Shown: piece after piece, positions 15,775-24,572 of the stretch | Numbering within the stretch: the first letter of the stretch is position 1 | Layout of the letters: the number at the start of each line of letters is the position of its first letter | Assembly (NCBI RefSeq): GCF_043555865.1 | Contig: NZ_JBIGHY010000005.1 | Coordinates: forward strand, 1 to 64,000 | DNA length: 64,000 bases | Direction of reading: 5' to 3' | Origin: Pelomonas dachongensis | Lineage (GTDB): Bacteria; Pseudomonadota; Gammaproteobacteria; Burkholderiales; Burkholderiaceae_C | Made by a program: the position numbers and the translations under genes | Notes under the pieces: generated by a model | Seen by the model: the letters and a program-made list of their open reading frames with translations, nothing else | The model's database searches: none | Told to the model about the DNA's origin: nothing

Positions 15775-18329
15775 GCGGCGCTCCAGTCGTCACGCCTGCA
15801 CAAACCACGTGCTTCGCAGTGTTCACAGGCGCTTCCTTCGCCCAAGGCGCCCAACGGCTCGCCCGCCAGCATCAGCAACAGATCTGTCTGCAGACCCTCG
15901 CGCAGCACCTCGGCGGTGGCAGTCACGTCCGGGTGCTCCACGGTCACCACGCCGCCCGGGTCGTCCAGCGCCAGGTACGCGGCGCTCAGGTCGGGCGCCG
16001 CGTCCATCAGCAGCGCGTAGACAGCCATCTGCGTGTCCTCGTAGGGCTCGTCCACCTTTTTCTTCAGGCTGGCAACGCTGCCGGTCTTGTAGTCCAGCAG
16101 CACGCGCTGGCCCTCGGCAGTCGTGTCGATGCGGTCGATACGGCCGCGCAGCACGAGTTCGGACAGCGGCCCGTCGAACGGCGTGCACTGCCGGTCCAAT
16201 TCGCCGTCGGCAAAGCTCAGGCCGTGGAGTTCAGCGCCACTCAGCCACTGCACATAGCGCGGCAGCAGGCGCTCGAAGCTGGCCTGCCAGGGCAGGAAGT
16301 CGGCCTCGTCCAGCCCCACGCTCTGCGCATCAGCAGCAGCGCGCAGCTGGGCCGTGACGTCGCCCGGCTGTCGCTCGGTGTGGAACCGGTGCAGCACCGC
16401 ATGCAGCCAGGTGCCGTAGTCGCGCTTCTCGACCTCGGCCTCCAGCTCGTCGGCCTCGTTCAGGCCGAGCAGGTGACGGCTGAAGAATTGGTAGGGGCAG
16501 CGGCGCAGCGACTCGACGGCGCTGGCGCTCAACGCGGCCGGCAGCAGCGACGCGGCGACGCGGGCTCTCTCCACGGGCTGCGGCACGATGGCCTGAGGCT
16601 GGCGCTGGTCCACCCAGGGCTGCACCGGCGATTCGCGCCCTGCGCGGCGCGCTGCGGCGGCCAGCCGCTCGATGAGCGGGCTGGCCGGCAGCGGCTCGGC
16701 GCCAGCACGCGTACAGCGCAGCAGCGTCAGCACCGGCGCCCGCAGCGCCTGCGCAAAGGCCTGCGTCTCGCCCTCCCGCTGCTGGGCCTGCGTGGGCAGG
16801 CCGACCGCGGCGGCGTCCATATCGCTGAGCAGGCTCAACGACCGGCCCTGTTTCCCGAGCGTGTCGGCATCGGCGCCTGGCAAGACGAGCGCGCCGAAAG
16901 GCCGAAGCATGGCCCGCACCAGCGGCGTGATGACGACGGGGGCGCTGCCGGGATCGCTGGGTGCGAACTGGCCGGCTTCGAGCACGTCGCCCACCCAGGC
17001 CAGGAAACCCGCGCCGTCCAGACGCGCGTCGCCCAGCACGGCCTCGTGGGCGCTGCCCGGCCATGGGTTGCGAGACAGCCACAGCGCATTCAGTACGCCC
17101 TCGCTACCCTCCAGCCCGGCCAGCGGCTCGGGGCCGAGCGCTCGTTTCAGCTCGAACAGCCACTGCGCCAGGGGCCGCCGGCCGCTGCTGGTCAACGGCG
17201 CCAGCGCCTGGCGGCGGGACTGCCACAGCGCCTGCGCGGGCAGCTTGTCCATCGCGTCCAGCGCCTCGGCGCGGCGGATGCGACGGCGGCGGCACAGCGA
17301 CTCGAGCGCGTCAAGCGCCGCAGACGGCTCGGCACTGAGCTTGAGCCAGGCCAGCCAGTCGTCCACCGCGCCACCGCCCAGCGCCGCGCGCAGCAGCGCC
17401 ATCAACTTGGAGGCGGCCGGCGTGGTCGCCAGTGTCCAGCCTGTTTCATCGTGCAGCGGCACGCCTTGGCGCCCCAGCAGCGCCCGCACGCGGCGCACGA
17501 CGACGCGGTCCTGCGCAATCAGCGCGACCGGCGCGCGGCCGGCAGCCAGGTGCTGCAGCACGGCGACAGCGCTGGCCTGGGCCAGCGTCTCGAAGTCGGC
17601 GCACAAGGCCTCCTCCACGCGCGCAACGGGCTCGGCCAGCGCGTCCAGATCGAGGTCTGCATTCAGCAGCAACGTGGGCACATCGCCGCGTGCCAGCAGC
17701 GCCTGGGCCAAGGGGTCGGGACCGCCGGCCTGCAGCGCGATCCAGGCGCTGGGACGGTGTCGGAACAGCGCGTCCGTGGCCGGGGCCCGGTCATCGGACG
17801 CAGCCCATTCCAGCGCCACCCAGGTCAGCGCACGCTCGGCGCCTCCGATGGCGTCCTCGCTCAGATGGCAGCGCGCGGCGTTGAACCAGGCGGCACGCCC
17901 GGACGGGTCGCGCTGGCCGGCCGCACGGGCGAAGGCATGAGCCGTCTCGACCAGCCGCGCGAGCGCGAGCCGGTAGGCGCGCGGGTCGTCACGCTTGAGC
18001 GCCTGGGCCCAGGTCTGCTGCGCCAGCAGCGCATCGGCGGCCAGCGCATCCACGGGGGCGTCGCCGCTGATCTGCTGCGGCGCGGCCAGCGTCGTCGGGC
18101 CCAGCGCCGAGGCCAGGCTGTGCGTGGTCGACAACACTGGCATCCAGCCGCCGCGTGCGAGGAAGGCCCGCCGCGCAGGCGCCAGCTGTTGGGCAAACGG
18201 CAGCAGCAGCACGGCATCGCGCAGCGGCGCGTCCTGCGCGGCCAGCCAGTCGGCGCTGACGTTCGCCACCCGACGCCAAAAACCCGCTATGTTTTCGCCA
18301 GGCTCCAGGCCCAGATTCATGACTTGCAA
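15771..18329 (-). CDS. AddB-like PD-(D/E)XK nuclease with probable Fe-S cluster
   Basis: An 852-residue partner of the AddA-like helicase. Its C-terminal nuclease domain has RIDRIDTTAEGQRVLLDYKTG, with the catalytic Asp and Lys in LDYK. One cysteine before the domain (LRRCPYQFF) and three at the end (CEHCEARGLC) fit the iron-staple 4Fe-4S cluster of AddB-type nucleases. The N-terminal half resembles an inactive helicase fold and has no clear Walker A, as in AddB. It is divergent from trxA, with a 143-base gap that should carry both promoters. Confidence 0.85.
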   Translation of the reverse strand: MQVMNLGLEPGENIAGFWRRVANVSADWLAAQDAPLRDAVLLLPFAQQLAPARRAFLARGGWMPVLSTTHSLASALGPTTLAAPQQISGDAPVDALAADALLAQQTWAQALKRDDPRAYRLALARLVETAHAFARAAGQRDPSGRAAWFNAARCHLSEDAIGGAERALTWVALEWAASDDRAPATDALFRHRPSAWIALQAGGPDPLAQALLARGDVPTLLLNADLDLDALAEPVARVEEALCADFETLAQASAVAVLQHLAAGRAPVALIAQDRVVVRRVRALLGRQGVPLHDETGWTLATTPAASKLMALLRAALGGGAVDDWLAWLKLSAEPSAALDALESLCRRRRIRRAEALDAMDKLPAQALWQSRRQALAPLTSSGRRPLAQWLFELKRALGPEPLAGLEGSEGVLNALWLSRNPWPGSAHEAVLGDARLDGAGFLAWVGDVLEAGQFAPSDPGSAPVVITPLVRAMLRPFGALVLPGADADTLGKQGRSLSLLSDMDAAAVGLPTQAQQREGETQAFAQALRAPVLTLLRCTRAGAEPLPASPLIERLAAAARRAGRESPVQPWVDQRQPQAIVPQPVERARVAASLLPAALSASAVESLRRCPYQFFSRHLLGLNEADELEAEVEKRDYGTWLHAVLHRFHTERQPGDVTAQLRAAADAQSVGLDEADFLPWQASFERLLPRYVQWLSGAELHGLSFADGELDRQCTPFDGPLSELVLRGRIDRIDTTAEGQRVLLDYKTGSVASLKKKVDEPYEDTQMAVYALLMDAAPDLSAAYLALDDPGGVVTVEHPDVTATAEVLREGLQTDLLLMLAGEPLGALGEGSACEHCEARGLCRRDDWSAA

Positions 18330-18472
18330 AGAGCCCTCCCGCCCTGACGTCTGCCACTGCCCGGGTCACCCTGGCGTCCGCCCGGGCAAAGTGGCTATGT
18401 CACAATCATTTTTGCCTATTCGGACGGCGCCGCGAGGCGACCGTCACACCTTTGAGGCCAAGGAACCCTCCC

Positions 18473-18802
18473 ATGAGCAGCGAATTGATCAAGCATGTTT
18501 CCGACGCGTCATTCGACGCCGACGTGATCCAGTCCGGCAAGCCGGTGCTGGTGGACTATTGGGCCGAGTGGTGCGGCCCCTGCAAGATGATCGCGCCCAT
18601 CCTGGACGAGGTCGCCACCGGCTACGGTGACAAGCTGCAGGTCGCCAAGATGAACGTCGACGAGAACCGCGAAGTGCCCGCCAAGTTCGGCATCCGCGGC
18701 ATCCCGACGCTGATGCTGTTCAAGGACGGCCAGCTGGCCGCCACGAAAGTCGGCGCCCTCTCCAAGGCCCAGTTGACCGCCTTCCTCGACGCGAACCTAT
18801 AA
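18473..18802 (+). CDS. trxA: Thioredoxin
   Basis: A 109-residue thioredoxin with active site WCGPC (Cys34 and Cys37) and the cis-Pro loop GIRGIPTLMLF. It reduces cytoplasmic protein disulfides. The ATG at 18473 follows AAGGAACCCTCCC; the frame opens slightly upstream but lacks a site. Its last codons contain the probable rho promoter. Confidence 0.97.
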   Translation: MSSELIKHVSDASFDADVIQSGKPVLVDYWAEWCGPCKMIAPILDEVATGYGDKLQVAKMNVDENREVPAKFGIRGIPTLMLFKDGQLAATKVGALSKAQLTAFLDANL

Positions 18803-18803
18803 T
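18773..18803 (+). promoter_or_regulatory. Probable sigma-70 promoter for rho inside the 3' end of trxA
   Basis: TTGACC (18773-18778) and a perfect TATAAT (18798-18803) are separated by 19 bases; the TATAAT overlaps the trxA stop codon. Transcription should begin near 18810, giving rho a leader of about 240 bases. Confidence 0.6.
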
Positions 18804-18811
18804 CGCGCCAA

Positions 18812-18857
18812 CTGCTGCGGCGTTTCCCAGTGCCTCTCGGCGCTGACGCCGCAGCAG
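18812..18857 (+). promoter_or_regulatory. Inverted repeat at the start of the rho leader
   Basis: CTGCTGCGGCG (18812-18822) and CGCCGCAGCAG (18847-18857) are perfect 11-base arms around a 24-base loop. There is no T-tract, so it is not a standard terminator. It would form right at the 5' end of the predicted rho transcript. The rest of 18858-19047 holds no ORF I can support. Confidence 0.5.
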
Positions 18858-19047
18858 CCAAAGCCAACACGCCCCGGGTTCCAAGACGGAATCCAGCCAG
18901 CGTGGCCTCGGCTCCCCTCCCCAAGTTTTCTTGTCTGCATCCGCGCCGCTGTCGTTTGAGCGGTAGCTGATCGGCCTTTTCCCGGGGCAGCCGTGGAATC
19001 GCCGTTGCGCCTTGGCTGGCGCTGCGGCCACTGACGGGTATCCACCC

Positions 19048-20313
19048 ATGCATCTTTCCGAACTCAAAGCCCTTCACGTCTCCGCTCTCATCCAGATGGG
19101 CGAGGAGCTGGAGATCGACAACGTCAGCCGCCTGCGCAAGCAGGAGCTGATGTTCGCCATCATGAAGAAGCGCGCCAAAGGCGGCGAGCAGGTCTTCGGC
19201 GATGGCGTCCTCGAAGTCCTGCCCGACGGCTTCGGCTTCCTGCGCTCGATCGAAGCCAGCTTCATGGCGTCGACGGACGACATCTACCTGTCGCCCAGCC
19301 AGATCCGCCGCTTCAACCTGCACACCGGCGACCTGGTGGAAGGCGAGGTGCGCGTGCCCAAGGACGGCGAGCGCTACTTCGCGCTGGTGAAGGTCGACCG
19401 CGTCAACGGCCAAACGCCCGAGGAGAGCAAGAACAAGATCATGTTCGAGAACCTGACCCCGCTGTTCCCGAAGGAACAGTTCAGGCTCGAACGCGAGGGC
19501 TTCAAGGGCGAAGAGAACATCACCGGCCGCATCGTCGACCTGGTGGCGCCCATCGGCAAGGGCCAGCGCGCGCTGATCGTCGCCCAGCCCAAGACCGGCA
19601 AGACCGAGATGATGAAGAGCATCGCGCATGCCCTGGTCGCCAACGCCCCGGACTGCCACCTGATTGTGCTGCTCGTCGACGAGCGCCCGGAAGAAGTGAC
19701 GGAGATGATCCGCACCGTGCGCGGCGAGGTCATCAGCTCCACCTTCGACGAGCCCGCCGCCCGCCACGTGCAGGTGGCCGAGATGGTCATCGAGCGCGCC
19801 AAGCGCCTGGTGGAACTGAAGAAGGACGTGATCATCCTGCTGGACTCGATCACCCGCCTGGCCCGCGCGTACAACAACGTGCTGCCGTCCTCGGGCAAGG
19901 TGATGTCCGGCGGCGTGGACTCGAACGCGCTGCAGCGCCCCAAGCGCTTCTTCGGCGCGGCGCGCAACATCGAGGAAGGCGGCTCGCTGACCATCATCGG
20001 AACCGCGCTGATCGACACCGGTTCGCTGATGGATCAGGTGATCTACGAAGAGTTCAAGGGCACCGGCAACTGCGAAATCCATCTGGATCGCCGCATGGCC
20101 GAGAAGCGCGTCTACCCGTCCATCCTGATCAACAAGTCGGGCACGCGCCGCGAAGAGTTGCTGCTCAAGCCAGAGATTTTGCAAAAGAGCTGGATCCTGC
20201 GCAAGCTGCTCTACAACATGGACGAGATCGAGGCGATGGAGTTCATCCTCGACAAGATGAAGGCGTCGAAGAACAACCTGGACTTCTTCGACATGATGCG
20301 GCGCGGCGGGTAA
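19048..20313 (+). CDS. rho: Transcription termination factor Rho
   Basis: A 421-residue hexameric RNA helicase. The N-terminal RNA-binding domain has DGFGFLRS and YLSPSQIRRFNLHTGD; Walker A is QPKTGKTEM; the Q-loop and P-loop region includes LLVDERPEEVTEM and LLDSITRLARAYN; the R-loop is SGGVDSNALQRPKRFFGAARNIEEGG in part. Length is normal. I start at ATG 19048 (MHLSEL) rather than an upstream in-frame codon. It is expressed from its own promoter at the end of trxA, with a long leader that could serve autoregulation, as in E. coli (inference). Confidence 0.97.
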   Translation: MHLSELKALHVSALIQMGEELEIDNVSRLRKQELMFAIMKKRAKGGEQVFGDGVLEVLPDGFGFLRSIEASFMASTDDIYLSPSQIRRFNLHTGDLVEGEVRVPKDGERYFALVKVDRVNGQTPEESKNKIMFENLTPLFPKEQFRLEREGFKGEENITGRIVDLVAPIGKGQRALIVAQPKTGKTEMMKSIAHALVANAPDCHLIVLLVDERPEEVTEMIRTVRGEVISSTFDEPAARHVQVAEMVIERAKRLVELKKDVIILLDSITRLARAYNNVLPSSGKVMSGGVDSNALQRPKRFFGAARNIEEGGSLTIIGTALIDTGSLMDQVIYEEFKGTGNCEIHLDRRMAEKRVYPSILINKSGTRREELLLKPEILQKSWILRKLLYNMDEIEAMEFILDKMKASKNNLDFFDMMRRGG

Positions 20314-20345
20314 CTTCAGCCCAGACTAGCCAGACCGCCGGCAAG

Positions 20346-20366
20346 CCCGCTACAATCGCGGGTTTT
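20346..20366 (+). terminator. Candidate terminator after rho
   Basis: CCCGC, a seven-base loop and GCGGG are followed by TTTT. The loop contains TACAAT, which could alternatively be a -10 element for rpmE2, so the site may have two roles. Confidence 0.5.
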
Positions 20367-20372
20367 CCGCCC

Positions 20373-20395
20373 CGACACTTTCGGAAAGTGCGTCG
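20373..20395 (+). promoter_or_regulatory. Hairpin in the rpmE2 leader
   Basis: CACTTTC and GAAAGTG form a seven-pair stem with a one-base centre, extended by CGA/TCG across a small bulge. It lies 64 bases before the L31 start codon. It has no T-tract, so a leader structure for ribosomal protein autoregulation is possible but unproven. Confidence 0.35.
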
Positions 20396-20458
20396 CAGTG
20401 CAACTGGAATATCGACCGTTGCGCGGCGTGGCTCCCGACCAGACCTGAGAGGTTCCCC

Positions 20459-20710
20459 ATGAAAGAAGGCATTCACCCCAACTACCGCGACGTCGTCTTC
20501 GTCGACCAGTCCAACGGTTTCCAGTTCGTGTCGCGTTCGACCGTGCAGACCAAGGACTCCATCGAGATCGACGGCAAGAAAATGCCGCTGGTGAAGCTGG
20601 AAACCACCAGCGAATCGCATCCCTTCTACACGGGCACGCAGAAGAGCGTGGACAACCTGGGCGGTCGCGTCGAGAAGTTCCGCAACAAGTTTGCGCACCT
20701 GAAGAAGTAA
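20459..20710 (+). CDS. rpmE2: Ribosomal protein L31, type B
   Basis: An 83-residue L31 of the zinc-free B type: it begins MKEGIHPNYRDVVF and contains SHPFYTGTQ and RVEKFRNKF, but lacks the CxxC zinc-binding cysteines. Type B L31 is often induced at zinc shortage in other bacteria; whether this genome also has a zinc-type copy cannot be seen here. GAGAGG precedes the ATG. Confidence 0.96.
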   Translation: MKEGIHPNYRDVVFVDQSNGFQFVSRSTVQTKDSIEIDGKKMPLVKLETTSESHPFYTGTQKSVDNLGGRVEKFRNKFAHLKK

Positions 20711-20745
20711 TTCGGCGTTGCGGCCTGGCGCCGCATCACGCACGC

Positions 20746-20768
20746 AAGGGCAGCTTCGGCTGCCCTTT
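20746..20768 (+). terminator. Rho-independent terminator after rpmE2
   Basis: AAGGGCAGC, tetraloop TTCG-type, GCTGCCCTT, then TTGTC. The stem is strong and the U-tract short. Confidence 0.7.
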
Positions 20769-20809
20769 GTCATTGGTGCTCGCCACAGGCCCGCTGGAAC
20801 TGCGGCATC

Positions 20810-22480
20810 ATGCCGGCCGCCCCCATCGAACTCTCGCGCGTGAACCTTCCCACCCCTGCCATCGTCGCCGAACGCGGTGCAGAACGACTGCCCCGGCTGG
20901 CCCTGCTGCTGCTGTGCGCAGCCTATGTGATCCCTGGCATCTTCGGCCGCGATCCCTGGCGCAATGCCGATCTGACAGCCTTCGGCTTCATGGCGAGCAT
21001 CGCGCACGGCGACGCCCCCTGGTGGCAGCCGGCCATCGCCGGCATCCCGGCCGAGGGCGGCCCGCTGCCTTACTGGCTGGGGGCGCTGGCCATCAAGGCC
21101 CTGCCCTTCCTGGACCAGCCGGTGGCGGCCCGCCTGCCCTACGCCTTCGTGCTGGTGGGCGTGCTGGTGGCCGTCTGGTACGCCTGCTTCCACCTGGCAC
21201 GCACGGAGGCCGCACAACCGGTCGCCTTTGCCTTCGGCGGCGAGGCCCAGGCCGTGGACTACGCCCGCGCGCTGGCCGATGGCGCGTTGCTGGCGTTGAT
21301 GTCCACACTGGGCCTGCTGCGCCTTGGACACGAAACGACCCCCGACCTGCTGCAGTTGCTGGCAGTGGCGACCTACCTGTACGGTCTGGCGGCGGCGCCC
21401 TCCCGCCCGCGCAGCGCGCGCGCCGCCGTGCTGCTCGCGCTGCCGATGCTGGCAGCCAGCGGCGCACCGGCGGTAGCCTGCGCACTGGGCCTGCTGGGCG
21501 CGCTGCTGAACCACCGCTCGGCCTACGACGAAGCCAAGGGCCTGCGCCCGTGGCTGCTGGCGTCACTGACGCTGGCGGTGCTGGCTGCGTGGATCTTCCG
21601 CGGCTGGGCGTGGCGCGTGGCACCTGCACTGGACGTGGGCTCGCTGCTGCGCCTGCTGGCGTGGTTCTGCTGGCCGGCAGGGCCACTGGCGCTGTGGACG
21701 CTGTGGCGCTGGCGCCGGCACGGCCTGCGCCGCCACATCGCGGTGCCCGCCATCGCACTGCTGGTGCCGCTGGCGGCCTGCATCGCGATGGACGGCTCGG
21801 ACAGCGCGCTGCTGCTGGCGCTGCCGTCCATGGCCATCCTGGCCGCGTTCACGCTGCCCACGCTGAGCCGAAGCATCGCCGCAGCGGTGGACTGGTTCTG
21901 CCTGTTCATCTTCACGTCGCTGGCCCTGTTCGGCTGGCTGTACTACCTGTCCATGCACACCGGCTGGCCTGCGCGCCCGCTGGCCAACCTGAACAAGTTG
22001 GCCGAAGGCTTCGAGCCGATCTTCAGCCTGCCGGCGCTTCTGATCGCCGTCGCCGCGACCACCGCCTGGTTGGCGCTGGTGCGCTGGCGCACGGCCCGCC
22101 ACCGCCATGCGCTTTGGAAGAGCCTGGCCCTGCCGGCCGGTGGTGTGGCGCTGGCCTGGCTGCTGGTCATGACGCTGCTGCTGCCGCCACTGGACTATGC
22201 ACGCAGCCTGCAGCCGCTGGTGACCCGGCTCAAGGTCCGCCTGCCCGCCGATGCGCGCTGCATGGCCGCGCCGGGCCAGAGCCTGCCAACACTGGCTGCG
22301 CTGGAATGGCATGGCGGCTGGCGCGTGCAAGGGCTGGGCTCGCTGGCGGACACCGAGTGCCCGCATGCGGTCATTTCGACGGGGCAGTCGGTGCCGCACG
22401 GCTGGCAGGTCATCGCGCAGGTGCGACGCCCGACCGACCGCAGCGGCAGCGCTGGGCTGGTGCTGCTGAAACGTCAGTAG
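20810..22480 (+). CDS. Polytopic membrane protein, GT39/ArnT-like glycosyltransferase family
   Basis: A 556-residue inner-membrane protein with about a dozen hydrophobic helices and a small C-terminal soluble part. GIFGRDPWRNADLTAFGFM near residue 45 is in the position of the catalytic acidic loop of ArnT/PMT-type lipid-linked glycosyltransferases, and GGPLPYWLGALAIKA follows as in that family. Substrate is unknown. It stands alone between rpmE2 and phoR, and its last seven bases overlap the phoR 3' end (convergent). The family call is moderate; the membrane topology is clear. Confidence 0.65.
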   Translation: MPAAPIELSRVNLPTPAIVAERGAERLPRLALLLLCAAYVIPGIFGRDPWRNADLTAFGFMASIAHGDAPWWQPAIAGIPAEGGPLPYWLGALAIKALPFLDQPVAARLPYAFVLVGVLVAVWYACFHLARTEAAQPVAFAFGGEAQAVDYARALADGALLALMSTLGLLRLGHETTPDLLQLLAVATYLYGLAAAPSRPRSARAAVLLALPMLAASGAPAVACALGLLGALLNHRSAYDEAKGLRPWLLASLTLAVLAAWIFRGWAWRVAPALDVGSLLRLLAWFCWPAGPLALWTLWRWRRHGLRRHIAVPAIALLVPLAACIAMDGSDSALLLALPSMAILAAFTLPTLSRSIAAAVDWFCLFIFTSLALFGWLYYLSMHTGWPARPLANLNKLAEGFEPIFSLPALLIAVAATTAWLALVRWRTARHRHALWKSLALPAGGVALAWLLVMTLLLPPLDYARSLQPLVTRLKVRLPADARCMAAPGQSLPTLAALEWHGGWRVQGLGSLADTECPHAVISTGQSVPHGWQVIAQVRRPTDRSGSAGLVLLKRQ

Positions 22481-23841
22481 TCGCTGGACACCGCCGTGCT
22501 GAACGCTGCCTCGTCGCCCAGCGCCGCATCGCTGGACGTGCGCACGCGAGCGGCCGGCAGCACGAGGCGGAATCTCGACCCCTTGCCCAGTTCGCTCTGG
22601 ATCATCAGCTCGCCGCCATGCCGTTGCATGACGTGCTTGACGATGGACAGGCCCAGACCGGTGCCGCCCGTCTCGCGCGAGCGGCTGCCGTCCACGCGGT
22701 AGAAGCGCTCGGTCAACCGCGGGATGTGCTCACGCGAGATGCCGGGGCCGCTGTCGACGACGGTGATCTCGCCGCTGCCGTCCTCCAGTTGGCGCCAGCA
22801 GACCTCGATGCCGCCGCCGTCGGGCGTGTAGCGCACCGCATTGTTAACGAGGTTGGCGACGGCGCTCTGCAGTTCGGTTTCAATGCCGGCGACTTCAACG
22901 CCGGTGTGTGGCTTCAGGTTCAGCACGTGCCGACCGCCCGACAGGGCTTGAGCATCGGCCGCCACGCGCGCCAGCAGCGCATCCAGGCTGACCCAGCGGT
23001 CCGAGCCGGGACGCGGGCTGCCTTCCAGCTGCGACAGCGTCAGCAGGTCGGCCACCAACATGTGCATGCGCTGCGTCTGCTGGCTCATCAGAGTCAGCAC
23101 GCGCTCGCGCTCGACGCCGGTCAGCGGTAGCTGCTGCATGGTCTCGATGAAACCGGACAGCACGGTCAGCGGCGTGCGGATCTCGTGCGACACGTTGGCG
23201 ACGAAATCACGCCGCATCGCATCGTTGCGCAGCCGCTCCGAGACATCCAGCGACAGCACCAGACGCTGGCCCTCCCCGTACTCGCGCACGACGATGGACA
23301 GCGTGCCCGGCCCGCGCCCGTTGCCCAGCACCAGCGGCTCGGCGTAGCGGCCCGCCTGCAGATAGGCGACAAACGCCGGCGCACGCACGAGATTGGTGAT
23401 GCGCTGGCGCAGGTCACGTTTGGGGTCCAGCGCAAAATGGTCGGCCGCCACGCCGTTGCACCACAGGATGTGCTCCTGCGGGTCCAGCATCAGCACGCCG
23501 TTGGGCGAGGCCTCAATGGCGGACAGGAACTGCTCCAGTGCCAGCCGCTCGCGGTCGATGGAGCGGTCGCGGTCGCGCACTGCGCGCTCGATGCGGTAGC
23601 CCAGCTCGCCCCACAAGCCGGTGTCGCGCGGCGCATTGTTCAGCTGCTTGCCACGCAGCCATTCCAGCAGCCGGTAGCCGCGGATCGCGTCGGTCAGCAT
23701 CATGGTGATGACGCCGGCCAGCACGCCCAGGCCCAGCGCCAGCGGCTCGACGCCGGTGATGCTGCGCACCACGACGCCGACGATGAAGCCGATCAGCACC
23801 GCCGCCAGGGCAAGCAGCAGTCGCGGCAGGAACCAGGCCAT
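22474..23841 (-). CDS. phoR: Phosphate regulon sensor histidine kinase PhoR
   Basis: A 455-residue membrane kinase that phosphorylates PhoB when phosphate is scarce. Two N-terminal hydrophobic helices (residues about 5-50) are followed by a PAS domain (EASPNGVLMLDPQEHILWCN), HisKA with VSHEIRTPLTVLSGF, N-box NLVNNAVRYTPDG, and G-boxes DSGPGISREH and GTGLGLSIVKHVMQRHGG. It is the last gene of the pst-pho operon, 16 bases after phoB. The topology without a large periplasmic loop fits sensing through the Pst transporter and PhoU. Confidence 0.95.
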   Translation of the reverse strand: MAWFLPRLLLALAAVLIGFIVGVVVRSITGVEPLALGLGVLAGVITMMLTDAIRGYRLLEWLRGKQLNNAPRDTGLWGELGYRIERAVRDRDRSIDRERLALEQFLSAIEASPNGVLMLDPQEHILWCNGVAADHFALDPKRDLRQRITNLVRAPAFVAYLQAGRYAEPLVLGNGRGPGTLSIVVREYGEGQRLVLSLDVSERLRNDAMRRDFVANVSHEIRTPLTVLSGFIETMQQLPLTGVERERVLTLMSQQTQRMHMLVADLLTLSQLEGSPRPGSDRWVSLDALLARVAADAQALSGGRHVLNLKPHTGVEVAGIETELQSAVANLVNNAVRYTPDGGGIEVCWRQLEDGSGEITVVDSGPGISREHIPRLTERFYRVDGSRSRETGGTGLGLSIVKHVMQRHGGELMIQSELGKGSRFRLVLPAARVRTSSDAALGDEAAFSTAVSSDY

Positions 23842-23857
23842 GTCGCCAGCGCCCTCT

Positions 23858-24559
23858 TCAGGCGGAGAGCGCGCTGCTCTGCTGCGTCAGCCGGTAGCCG
23901 GCGCCGCGCACCGTCTCGATCATGCGGGCGCACTGCACCCGCTCCAGCGCCTCGCGCAGCCGCTTGACGTGGACGTCGATGGTGCGTTCCTCGATAAACA
24001 CATGGTCGCCCCAGACGCGGTCCAGCAGCTGCGAGCGGCTGTGCACGCGCTCGGGATGCGTCATCAGGAAATGCAGCAGGCGGAACTCGGTCGGGCCCAA
24101 CTTGACCTCGACGCCCTCGCGGCTGACGCGGCGCGTGCCCGGGTCCAGCAGCAGCGGGCCGATCTCGACCGCGCTGTCCAGTGCCTCGGGCGCCTTGCGG
24201 CGCAGCACGGCACGGATGCGGGCCAGCAGCTCGTTGGTCGAGAAAGGCTTGGTGATGTAGTCATCGGCCCCCGCGTCCAGACCGGCGATCTTGTCTCCCT
24301 CGTCGGCACGCGCGGTCAGCATGATGACCGGCAGCTCCCTGGTGCGCGCGTTGCCACGCCATTGACGGGCCAGCGCGACGCCGCTCTGACCCGGCAGCAT
24401 CCAGTCCAGCACCACCAGGTCGGGAAGCACGCGGTCCACCTCGTACTGGGCGGCCGTGGCGCTGCCTGCCAGCGTCACCTCAAAGCCGGCGTGGCGCAGA
24501 TTGATGGAAATCAGTTCGGCGATCGCCGATTCATCTTCCACCACCAGGATTCGACTCAT
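23858..24559 (-). CDS. phoB: Phosphate regulon response regulator PhoB
   Basis: A 233-residue OmpR-type regulator. The receiver has acidic residues VVEDE, phospho-Asp in LVVLDWMLPGQSG, and KPFS; the winged-helix domain has GPTEFRLLHFLM and ERTIDVHVKRLREAL. It binds Pho boxes and activates phosphate-starvation genes, including the pst genes upstream. The ATG at 24559 is preceded by GGGAGCGAACGA; the open frame upstream crosses the phoU end and was discarded. Confidence 0.96.
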   Translation of the reverse strand: MSRILVVEDESAIAELISINLRHAGFEVTLAGSATAAQYEVDRVLPDLVVLDWMLPGQSGVALARQWRGNARTRELPVIMLTARADEGDKIAGLDAGADDYITKPFSTNELLARIRAVLRRKAPEALDSAVEIGPLLLDPGTRRVSREGVEVKLGPTEFRLLHFLMTHPERVHSRSQLLDRVWGDHVFIEERTIDVHVKRLREALERVQCARMIETVRGAGYRLTQQSSALSA

Positions 24560-24572
24560 TCGTTCGCTCCCT

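Noticed and set aside
15819..18347. 842-residue plus-strand ORF opposite the AddB-like gene
   Set aside because: Long but low-complexity Gln/Arg/His translation typical of antisense reading in GC-rich DNA.
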